64,000 nt of DNA, taken from positions 1,845,501-1,909,500 of the forward strand of contig WPIO01000025.1 in NCBI GenBank assembly GCA_009760855.2, written 5' to 3'. The DNA comes from Cristatella mucedo. Lineage: Eukaryota; Bryozoa; Phylactolaemata; Cristatellidae. Below the pieces are notes generated by a model, which searched no databases, had not been told where the DNA came from, and saw nothing but the letters and a program-made list of their open reading frames with translations. Positions 55,591 through 64,000 of this stretch are shown here, one piece after another; the stretch's first letter is position 1, and every line of letters begins with the position of its first letter. The translations under genes and the position numbers were made by a program.

Positions 55591-56404
55591 TTCTCTCTCT
55601 CTCTCTCTCCCTCCCTTACTCTCTCTCTCTCTCTTCAATAAGTGTGATCGCCAAAAAAGTTTTTGCTTTCATTTCTATGCCAATAACTCCTGATCAACCT
55701 ATTCTTCAATCCTTGTAACCACTGCTCAGTGTCTTATAGCTTAGGTACTTCATTTACTGACTGACTTGACACTATCTTAATCCTTTGAATGGCTAATAAC
55801 TACCGTTCGGAATAGAAGTGCTAGAAGTGTAAGGAAAACGTGGTTGTAAGAGTTCATCTGAGTTGTAAGAGTTTCAAAGGCAACTAGTTTGTATCATCTG
55901 CCCAGACTTTAGTGCATCTAATTCTCCAGGCTCTTGTAAATTTTCTGGGGGATCATGGTGTGTCCGTTGATATTTTCAAATTATTGAGCCCGGAAGGATT
56001 GTATCGTATCTTGCATGTTAGTAGTTTCTTCCCATGGCTCAATGCACTTGAACTACACAACTAGCCTGCCAATAAATATCACGTCAAAAAAGAAAGTAAA
56101 GGCAACCTGATTTTACAAAAACACGCTTCAATATGTTTTTTAAAAGTGGCTGTACATTTTTTGGATCGAGTGATGATGGCAAGCAACAACTACTTGCTCC
56201 TTGATTCAAACTGGCATCACTATCTATTATATTTGACAATGTCGTATAATGCATTGGAGAACGAAAAGAAAAGAAAAACTTTCGATCTCGCAGCCTTATT
56301 AAGAAAGAAGATATTGAGTTTTTGGCTTTTACCCGGAATCCACCAAATACATGACATTTTGCTGTACTCAAGCTAACGACGGCGCCACTAAGTACAAGCC
56401 TCTC
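54545..56404. repeat. Block B (second copy)
   Basis: Direct-orientation copy of 1820-2789, longer because its hexanucleotide tract is expanded. It starts about 340 bp after exon 1 of gene 3, inside intron 1. Its right end, CCTCTCACTG, diverges from the first copy exactly where that copy joins the gypsy remnant. Confidence 0.75.
54640..55633. repeat. (CTCTGT/CTCTGC)n array, about 1 kb
   Basis: Roughly 140 hexanucleotide units occur in domains: CTCTGC at the left with a block of CCCTGC, then mostly CTCTGT with islands of CTCTGC, then CT dinucleotides to the right. The 364-codon minus-strand frame of Thr-Glu and Ala-Glu repeats is a product of the repeat and not a gene. The matching tract in the first copy is only about 140 bp. 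Confidence 0.97.
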
Positions 56405-57556
56405 ACTGCTTATCTAAGACTAATTACGCCGACATTCCCATGATCATCGCAATTTGATTAGCTGTTAGCTATTTAATGTTAAACAAGTTATGAAATACAC
56501 TTAATGAAGCCAAATTTCAAAATAAGTGATTCCATCTCAATCACTTATAGTTACCTATACACGAATTCTCTAGGTGTGGAAGAGTGCTAAAATCTTTTTA
56601 CAGTAGCTCTGAATGTTAAGATTACTAATTTTTTTCTTTTTCACACTTGATTTGAAACTTTTTTGATCTTATTATATTTCTGCCAAGGGGACACCAAGTT
56701 TCTCAGAAAAGATTCTCACCACGTTTCTTTTAAACCCTTAATGACTTCTACCTGTTAGGGAATGACAGTTTGAAAGCACAAAGTTGCATATTTGTCAAAG
56801 TTACAGGTTAGGAAAGGAATCTTGATTCGTGAATATTATTAATCTTATTACAGTCCGTTTCTTCAGTTGTTAGAACTGTTTTTACACTGTTTATCTGGTA
56901 GTAGCAGTATTTTAATTTTGCTAACTCTGGTTTAATTTGTAGTGGAGGTATGATACGAGGAGGGGTTCATGCTCACTTTCTACTGAAGGCATTGGGTCTA
57001 TACAATGTTAATTGAAGATGAAAAATGTTATTTTTATTGATACATTGGGCTGGTGATTTTTAGAATAATTTCATGCAATCCATGTGAATAATCTGGAAAT
57101 ATTTAGAAGCTATGAAAATGTGACAGAATGTGCAGTCGGGTGCTAATAGTTTGATCCGTGGATTTGCTTCTCTGAACCACAGACTAATATTCGGGTATTG
57201 AAATAGTTTTGTTAGCATGTCTGAGATTTAGTGAATGACAGCGAATCTACTGGCTGAAGTTGATAAGCACAAGTCTAACATTTACATTATGCATCCGTAC
57301 GACCAGCCAAAATCTGTTTTAAATCAAGGTTTTCTTCTCCAGCATCCTCATTGGCATTTCATTTACCATGCTCACTTGCCACGATGTTACACTAAATGCA
57401 CTTCAATCCCTTGACATATTTCAAAACGCAAATCTTACTATTTATAAAGCAGATGAAACGGGCCAATAAAAAAGAATCGCTTCTTTTGCTTTTTAATGCT
57501 TTACCTTAATACGTTGAACTACAATCCACCAAATGGTAGTAAAACTTGAGCTCATG
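56405..57556. other. Gene 3 intron 1, no feature seen
   Basis: AT-rich. Nothing was recognised. Confidence 0.45.
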
Positions 57557-58055
57557 TAATGTAATGTAATATATCTCCGTCTGTAACTTCACAAAGTCAT
57601 AAAGACCGTGTGGGTGTTACGCTGGAAGTTTTTGTATAGCTCACTAACCGCCTAAGCGGCTTTAGGTATGCATTCGGTAGCCAACAGACTTCGTTTCACG
57701 CAACAAAGAGAAATTTGGGAGCATAGCAGAGTCAGGAGAGAACTTGAGGTGTTGAGTAGCATGGAAGTAGCAGCTCAGAACCACTGAAAAGGATGAACCA
57801 TAGTCGGCAGTAGTAGAGTAGTTGTCTTTGTGTGGGAATTGTGGAAGCGAGTTCCACAGTCTAGGACCTGCAGAGCTAAAGCTTCTATCGCCAACGGTCT
57901 TTAAGCGGAGAAATTGGACAGCTAATTTATTGTCCAAATAAGACCTGAGGTCGCGAACAGGCTGAAACTGGTACAGCAGTCCAGCTAGGTACAAAAGAGC
58001 CGAGCCATGGCGGGCCTTGTGGGTCAGCATAAGAACCTTAGCTACCGATAACTGT
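57557..58055 (-). mobile_element. LINE family 2 3' end
   Basis: The minus-strand frame 58030-57662 is open for 122 codons: LTHKARHG, then YQFQPVRDLRSYL, DRSFSSAGPRLWNSLPQF and NFSLLRETKSVGYRMHT. The 3' terminus is ACAGACGGAGATATATTACATTACATTAC, a (TTACA)n tail at 57557-57575. It is 5'-truncated and opposite to gene 3. Confidence 0.82.
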
Positions 58056-58775
58056 AAAGCAAAGGCAGCTCAAAATGCTTCTTTAACACCCTGCAAAAAT
58101 GCTCTTTCAGCGTCTCTGATGGGACTGTGAGGCTATCGAAGATAGGCGGCTTCTCAGACTAAGCATTGACTTCTTGCTCGTGTACTGCCTGAGCAGGGAG
58201 GTTTACAACACGTAACTAATACTTGCATATGTCCCAGCCTTCTAACACTGATAATTGTTTACGTAAAGAAGTTTTAAATCCTTTAATTTATTTTAATATT
58301 TCTTTGAAATTTTAAATTCCTAGCTGTGCTTTCAGAATGGAAAATATGCGGTAATAAATGACCATTCAATTATAAAATTCAACTTCAGGTCAATAAAATC
58401 AGACGCACTTTAGAAAGCGACTTTGGCTTTGTCACAGACTAATGCTCCAAGAGCGCTGTCTAATTTTCAGCTAATGTTATATCCCAGTTGTCAATTACCA
58501 TACGTTGGATACCGTCAGATTACGGTTATCAAGAATTGAAATGCAAAACTATTGCTAACAAGATTATCATCCATCAAAGCATCAAGCATCACAACATTTT
58601 TAATAATAAGAGTTACTCTACTCGTGTGTTTGTAAGCTCAAATATTGGAAACAAATTTAATTTAACTCAAGCAAAAAGCCTGAATACATAGAAGGTCGAC
58701 ACTTTAAAAACAGACTGCTCCAGTTGGAGGTAACTTCTGGGCTACCTCTCAGGCATCGTTTCAAAAAAAATAATA
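58056..58775. other. Gene 3 intron 1, no feature seen
   Basis: A short plus open frame at 58488-58691 has no motif. Nothing was recognised. Confidence 0.4.
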
Positions 58776-58942
58776 CTAGTTGATTCTAAACCTCTTTTGT
58801 ATAGTGACAGAAACCCTTTATGGCTATCCCCACCGCTTGCAGCAGCGATAGGGGATCGCCCACCTGAGAATTCAAGCTCACGACCTCGTGCAGAGGTCGT
58901 GGAAAGCAAACACCTTAGCTAGTAAGCCATCACGGCTCACCA
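58776..58942 (-). mobile_element. tRNA-derived SINE, copy 2
   Basis: Inverted relative to copy 1 at 51172. On the minus strand the head is GAGCCGTGATGGCTTACTAGCTAAGG, the B-box-like stretch GAGCTTGAATTCTC, and the body GATAGCCATAAAGGG...CTATACAAAAGAGGTTTAG. It lies in intron 1 of gene 3, about 360 bp before exon 2. Confidence 0.68.
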
Positions 58943-59303
58943 AATAAGTATGTCCGTACCTTATGAAGGTAGATTCAAATGCGGCTACAAAAAAGTTTAA
59001 AATATCTCGTAGCTGATTTCATAGTTTCACTTACACAGCTTACAAAGCGCCTTAACGTCCATAAATCTTACTTGCCCAGCACAATGAATAGTTGCTTCTT
59101 CATGACTCCCCAAAGTGACGTGGGTCATGAAGTCCGAGTATTTTAACTCTAGGCTATAATCAAGGAGCTAAAATACATATTTGAGTAAAACACCAATTTT
59201 CTAGCTTCTGAACAGTTAGAGCAATCTAATCTAATATGCTTTGACCTAAATTAATATTCTAAAGAAGTAAATAAAATAAACGTTACCTACCGCTCAATTT
59301 CAG

Positions 59304-59505
59304 ATGCAAGATTAGCGAAAACGACACGTACCTAATCCAGAATCAGGCTCACAATGAATCGTTGCGGCTACTGATACCGAAGGAAGATACCGGACAATTG
59401 AGCTCGTGCAGTTATTACGCTGATCGGCATCTTCCTGCTGTTGCAGTGCCATGTGAAAGCTACGTCTATGATACATCAGAGGTCGGCGAAACCATCGTTA
59501 GCATG
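59304..59505 (+). CDS. SLC22-type transporter gene 3, exon 2
   Basis: This is the large-extracellular-loop exon of gene 3. The acceptor is TTTCAG ending at 59303, and the donor GTGAGT follows ATG at 59505. The length of 202 nt matches exon 2 of gene 2 and is one codon longer than gene 1. It begins with one base completing the Arg codon of exon 1, then CKISENDTYL, has NDT and NES sequons and several cysteines, and ends CESYVYDTSEVGETIVSM, the family's VYD-x-S-E-x-x-x-T-I-V motif. The frame is intact. Exon 3 was not found before the right edge. Confidence 0.88.
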
Positions 59506-60904
59506 GTGAGTCTTTTAAGAAGCTATCCAGGTGATGACCTCATAATAATTCCTCAAATTAATTATTTTGTGATGAAATATATAATCCTTATGCACCAACT
59601 TTGATAGCAATCGTTTTTCACATCAGGGCGCAAAACTACAACAGGGCTACGTCAACAATGTAGCTAAAAGACTCAAAAAATGCCTTAGGCGATCCGTGAA
59701 AGTTTGAAGGTCAGGATTAAAGGTGCACACAAGTTTATTGGTAAAGGAATGGCTTCCGAATACCGACTAAGCTGTTGATGTTAGAACATTATTCTTCATA
59801 ACCTCGTTTATAGCCAAGTTTTCTTTAGTTGTGACCACGGTTTTATAAAATTTACAGCGATTCTAAGGGACTACAAAAGTTCAACTAATTTAGCCAGCTA
59901 CAACAGTGAGTGAACGACAGGGCTTTCTGTCTGGGAGCATGATTAGTTTGCTGTAGAATTTGGCCTATCTATCCAGCCTTCTGTATAGTTTTATCAAAAC
60001 ACAACATCCTACGGACGAATACAAATTATAGTTATGCTAATGGCGGGCCGGCCACATAGGACAGGCACACAATTGTATCGCTAATGTAAGTGAAAACTAA
60101 GTAATAGCAGCTTATTCAACCCTAAATATTTCCGAGATAGTGCTGTGGGCCTCGAAATACATTAATACCCCAAGTAGAGAAAACTAAAATATAATTTTAC
60201 TGTTTGTAGATGATCAAAATCATCATGATATACGCATACTCCTACAAGAGCTAAAATGAATTTCGTGCATTTGATGCAATCTTAAAAGAAAGCATGCCAA
60301 CTTTATAATGACAACGTGAAAAGTGTTACTATCGTAAGAACAGATGGAGTCTATGTACTAAAGAATGGGGGATCTAAGGCAACAATCTGCAAGCTCGGCC
60401 TGTAAGACTGCATGTTCACATTGTATACATATATACACCTATACAGAGGTAGGCATTTTCTTTACTTATGTTAGTGTAACATGGATTTTCTGAACTCACA
60501 AAAATTCGACAGGGATTTACCTACAAATGTGCAAGCCTTCATACGTTTAACCTGCTTGAAGGAACTTGTGTGACTATCCTGTTTCGTTATAGGACCGGTG
60601 CTTTCTAGCTTTGAACCTATCGTCAATTCTAAGAGCGACAACTACTTAGTTTTTTAAGTTTCCCATGGAAAATGATAAATCTATACCAAGACATTTTTCA
60701 TTTAATACAAACATACTTCAACATACTATTATGTACCGTAGTAAACCTCGGTCAGGCAAACCAAATTATTGCGACTAGCGAGTTTACTCAAGAGAAAACA
60801 TAAGTCAAGCTAAAATTACATGCACTAATTTTATGGTAAAGCCAACTTACTGATTATGGGAAAACAAAGTTTGATTCAGAAATTGGACAGGTTAACCTTC
60901 ACAA
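59506..60904. other. Gene 3 intron 2, no feature seen
   Basis: I searched the plus strand for the expected short exon starting F-D/N-L-V-C and found none up to 64000. AT-rich, no other feature. Confidence 0.45.
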
Positions 60905-61520
60905 CCGGCTCTGCCAGTATTTTCCTGTTGAATATGCAGACAATCTAGGTGTCCTGTTCCAAAGTGACCTCTCATATGACGACCACATCACCTCAACAGT
61001 CAAGTCTGCCTATTTTCAGGTCCATAACATTGCTGAATTCGGGCTTCTTTATACAAGGGTACTACATCAAATCGGTCCATGCATTTGTCTCTACTTCTGT
61101 AACTCACTGTTGCTGGTCTACCGGCATGTGCAATAGGTCGTTCAGAGCTTGCGCAAAATTCGGAAGCTAGGCTTGTCTGTCGTGAGCTTGGCAGCTGTCA
61201 CATCACACTTCTTCAGGCAGACCTGCAATGGCCCCTACATCAAGCAAAGCATCGACGTCAAGATTACATCGCTTAATTTTAGCTCTATTCATTCTTTGGC
61301 TCCAACCTACCTATCAGATTTACTCCTCGCCAGGCATACCGTCTTACCACTTGCTGTGCGGAAACTAACTGTTTACCTCATACGATCCTGAAATCCTTTA
61401 GAGACCGTGCCTTTACTTTGAATGCTCCCAAAGCATGAACCTCACTTCCGCTTTTTGTCACGACATGCCTGTGGTTTCGCTTAATTCTTGACAATGTCCT
61501 TGATCTCTTTATGAGTGAGC
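60905..61520 (+). mobile_element. LINE family 1 C-terminal region
   Basis: Plus-strand frames: NLGVLFQSDLSYDDHITSTV near 60942-61000 (family L-G-V-x-F-D-x-x-L-x-F-x-x-H-I), LGLSVVSLAAVTSHFFRQTC near 61165-61220, and HSLAPTYLSDLLL near 61290-61330. It has frame breaks and no 3' tail, being cut by the gypsy LTR start at about 61521. Confidence 0.75.
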
Positions 61521-61720
61521 TGTGACATTCGATGTGGTAGTGGTCGGGATGTTCTCCTAGTGATTGAAGTGACAGGGGGAGTCGGAACTCTTTGGTGGGT
61601 GAGAGGGGCAGAGATAGTTGTGCTTACCCCTGCTCATGTGTAGTGAAATAAACTAAATATTTGAGTCATCGGCTGGCATTCTGAGCTGTGTGCGAGCCAA
61701 ACTGAAAGCTATTTATTGGG
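61521..61720 (+). mobile_element. Gypsy copy 2, 5' LTR-like sequence
   Basis: It begins TGTGACATTCGATGTGGTAG, includes GAGTCGGAAC and an AATAAA near 61648, and matches 7490-7604 at the far end of copy 1. The right border and primer-binding site could not be fixed. Confidence 0.5.
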
Positions 61721-61888
61721 ATGAATTCGAAGGCTGTGCTAGGTTGCACCCTACGACGGAAAACAAACTTGGTCGAATGGGTATGTCGACTGGAAGCTGC
61801 TTCCAAGCTGCACAAGGTTAAAGGTGACATATTCGTTTGACTCATGCCATTGTACTCGACCAGCGGAGCTTTTGCAGTCTAGGAAAGG

Positions 61889-62130
61889 TTAATAGACAGA
61901 GATAAAATTGATTAAATAGAGGTGAAACGTGTGCTCAGTGCCGCGTTTTCGCCGGATTGCTTTCGCCCCTACAGCGAGTTTTCGAGCAGAAGACTTCTCT
62001 ATGGCGAGACGCTGGACGTCTACTTGTCCGACCTTGTTCGCTTGGCAACAATTATCTTCGCTGCCCAGCTGCAAGCAAGGTACCTGAGCATCCCCAGAGT
62101 GTTTACTGAAATGTGAGTTTGCATCATGCC
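61889..62130 (+). pseudogene. Gypsy copy 2, gag capsid-like remnant
   Basis: The plus-strand frame 61922-62116 is open: FSPDCFRPYSEFSSRRLLYG, then DVYLSDLVRLATI. This resembles the capsid segment F-x-x-Y-x-x-F-x-x-R-x-x-x-x-G-E-x-V-D-x-Y-L-x-D-L-R-x-L-A of gypsy Gag. No zinc knuckle was found downstream. Stops follow. Confidence 0.6.
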
Positions 62131-62186
62131 TACCGAAGGATGTAAAGTGACAGCTGCAATCAGCATGCTGGCTTACCAAAGTTGAG

Positions 62187-62754
62187 TTGCCCGTGCTGGT
62201 TGATATGTCGAGGAAGTTTGTTTCGCCAAGTCAGGCACGTCTTGTCAGTAGTTTTAAGGATCGACGCCCGCAGATCCGAGGACACGCAATGCAGTCTAAG
62301 CTGGAGTCAAAAAGTGGTAAACCGACCAGCCTTTTTAAAGCAGGCCATAAAGCTCTTACCTGGCTCTGCAGAGATCTGAGTGACCTAGTTGTGACGTGTG
62401 CTAACACGTTCGGCGATCGGGCCGATATAAAAAAAAGTTTTGGCCAAGGGAGTCCTTAAATACTGTGCCAGCATGTTTCCCTCGACTTCGGATTGGCAAC
62501 ACTCCATTGACTTGATTTTGAATGGCAAACGTGAAACTGCAATTGGTAACACTGCCTTTTCAGGCCCGTTGCTTGCAGCAGTTTTGGCATCCTTGCATGA
62601 ACTGCAGATGGCAGAAGAGGGTCTCTTTGGTGATGAAAGGCGACCATGCAGTGTGTACCTCTACATGTAAGACCAGTTTCATAATTAAAGGAGTACCACT
62701 AGATATTAATTTTTCTGCGACTGACATAATTGCTGGCTGGGACACCATGCTTGC
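62187..62754 (+). pseudogene. Gypsy copy 2, protease-region remnant
   Basis: PVLVDMSRKFVSPSQAR near 62187-62237 could be a decayed L-V-D-T/S-G-x-S protease active site. The later VPLDINFSATDIIAGWDTML near 62692-62751 is the same segment as in copy 1. Two frames are needed to read through. The assignment of the middle part is weak. Confidence 0.5.
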
Positions 62755-63215
62755 ACCGGCTTGGCTCCTTCGTACCTAGCGGAACTGCTGCATCAGTTTT
62801 AGCCTGTTCTCGCCCTCAGGTCATGTGTGGACAATAAATTAGCTGTTCCATTCCTCCACTTATAGACCATTGGCGACAGAAGCTTTATCTCTGCAGGACC
62901 TAGACTGTGAAACTCGCTTCCACCATTCTTATGCAACGATAACTAATCTCCTGCTGCCGACTATGGCTAATTCATTTCAGCTGTCCCGAACAGCTACCTC
63001 CATGCTACTCACTACCTCGACTGCTCTCGTGACTCTGCTATGCTTCCCACTTTCTCTCTTTTGCGTGAGACGAATTTTGTTGGCCACCGAATGTGTACCG
63101 AAAGCGGCTTATGCTATGAGTGAGATATATAAAACTCTCCATGGTAACACCCACATAGTCTGTATAGCTTTGTACGGTTACAGACGGAGATACTTTACAT
63201 TGCATTAAATTGCAT
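62755..63215 (+). mobile_element. LINE family 2 3' end, inserted in gypsy copy 2
   Basis: Same insertion at the same gypsy position as 3053-3503. It starts GLAPSYLAELL, shares CAGACGGAGATAC and ends in TTTACATTGCATTAAATTGC before GGGCATGGATGTC. The tail here is slightly longer. Confidence 0.8.
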
Positions 63216-63416
63216 GGGCATGGATGTCACAAGAGCAATAGGCGGCGTCTATATTGAACATTGCAAAAGCCAAGCTGACTACGGTAACGAAGAGCCCTCG
63301 GCCCGAGGCATTACTAGTGAAATAACCGGCATAACTTGACTTCACATTCCACCGGAAACAGTGTCTCGCTTGTTTCTAAGGTCGGAGACTCAAGCAGCTT
63401 AAGTCTCCGACAACGA
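63216..63416 (+). pseudogene. Gypsy copy 2, linker with the empty LTR site
   Basis: Collinear with 3504-3705. At 63411-63420 the sequence CAACGACTTC is continuous where copy 1 carries the 1573-bp LTR. The GTCGGAGACT/AGTCTCCGAC palindrome is also present just before it. Confidence 0.75.
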
Positions 63417-64000
63417 CTTCACTACCGTAATTAGCGATGGGGCATGGTGCATGGATTGCAACTGGAAAGATGGTGTACAGACACCGTTGCTGCCAAACCG
63501 CGTGCCTGCTGATCATATTCCAGCTGAGGTGGAAGCAGAATATGAGTGAGAAGTGGAGGACTGGATAAGGTGCAGTTGACTTGAACCATTTCACGTGGAG
63601 TGCAATAGGCTGATTCCCTATATGCCAGTGGTCCAAACCAGTAAAGGGAAAGCGTGACTTGTGCTCGACTATGGGGAGCTTAACCAGTTCCTGTCGAAAC
63701 AAGCGTTTGAGGGGAACTTATGCAGTGGTAATCTTAGATCGTGGCATCAAATGGGACGCAATGTAAGACTCGTGGACCTGCACAAGGCCTGTTTGCAGGT
63801 TTGCGTATACCCGTCATTGTTGAAGTACCAGGTGGCTGAGTTTCATTGCTGTCGGTAATACCTGACTCGCCCGGGTTTCGGCCTTAACGTTACACCAAAG
63901 GTAATGATGCTGTGATAAATAAAGTGAGGTCCGTGAATGAGGGAGTCAGTTCCACTGGTTCGGATGTGGACGACATTTTGGCGAACAGTCATATGGTCTT
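63417..64000 (+). pseudogene. Gypsy copy 2, reverse transcriptase remnant
   Basis: Plus-strand reading: DFTTVISDGAWCMDCNWKDG, then EVEDWI, IPYMPVVQTSKGK, LDYGELNQF, MGRNVRLVDLHKACLQV, PGFGLNVTPKVM and finally DVDDILAN near 63965-63985. These are the successive motifs of a gypsy-type RT. The catalytic aspartate pair is kept in DVDD although the preceding tyrosine is not. At least three stops or frameshifts occur. It continues past the window end. Confidence 0.78.

Larger units (their letters stand above)
61521..64000 (+). mobile_element. Degenerate Ty3/gypsy-type LTR retrotransposon, copy 2 (runs off the edge)
   Basis: Order on the plus strand: LTR-like sequence, gag-like capsid, protease region, LINE family 2 insertion, linker, RT up to the window end. 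It is the same family as copy 1 at 2790-7604 and carries the same LINE insertion but not the solo LTR. It has stops and frameshifts but is better preserved in the RT than copy 1. Confidence 0.78.

Noticed and set aside
54544-55638. 364-codon minus-strand open frame of Thr-Glu/Ala-Glu repeats
   Set aside because: It is entirely the translation of the CTCTGT/CTCTGC array, and the paralogous locus has only a short tract.

Overview
This is metazoan genomic DNA: short exons with GT-AG introns, long gene-free AT-rich stretches, and a heavy load of decayed LINEs, a Ty3/gypsy-type element, an LTR, tRNA-like SINEs, minisatellites and microsatellites. The repeat mix would suit an invertebrate such as a flatworm or other lophotrochozoan, but nothing seen fixes the phylum.

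The host genes are a cluster of SLC22-type (organic cation/anion transporter, major facilitator superfamily) genes, recognised from exon translations, splice sites and matching phases. Gene 1 is on the minus strand: exon 1 at 14152-14288, exon 2 at 747-945, exon 3 at 433-536, the rest beyond the left edge. Gene 2, also minus, is a paralogue: exon 1 at 47466-47602, exon 2 at 41858-42059, exon 3 at 41543-41645. It carries a stop codon in exon 2 and a 1-base deletion in exon 3, so it is probably a pseudogene. Gene 3 is on the plus strand, head to head with gene 2: exon 1 at 54069-54205, exon 2 at 59304-59505, the rest beyond the right edge. The first coding exon is 137 nt in all three, and the exon 1/exon 2 junction falls inside the codon before the first loop cysteine.

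Region by region: 0.2-1.8 kb is block A (exons 2-3 of gene 1), repeated at 41.3-42.9 kb. 1.8-2.8 kb is block B, repeated at 54.5-56.4 kb, where its hexanucleotide tract has grown to about 1 kb. 2.8-7.6 kb is a gypsy-type element (protease, RT, RNase H and integrase remnants), broken by a LINE 3' end and by a 1573-bp solo LTR. A second copy of the gypsy element at 61.5-64 kb keeps the gag end, carries the same LINE insertion and has the empty LTR site. 7.6-9.4, 12.4-13.3, 16.1-20.6, 27.5-28.3, 35.0-35.6, 38.3-39.6, 40.3-40.5 and 60.9-61.5 kb hold pieces of LINE family 1 (endonuclease + RT, 3' tail of ATT repeats). 3.1-3.5, 33.2-34.1, 39.3-39.5, 57.6-58.1 and 62.8-63.2 kb hold 3' ends of LINE family 2 (tail of TTACA/TACA repeats). 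Two related degenerate minisatellite fields lie at 9.8-11.0 and 29.3-30.9 kb. Block D, around exon 1 of gene 1 (11.8-15.8 kb), is paralogous to 45.95-48.96 kb around exon 1 of gene 2.

No bacterial-type operon, CRISPR array, rRNA or convincing functional tRNA was seen. The notable content is the transporter cluster with one dying copy and a datable series of nested insertions.
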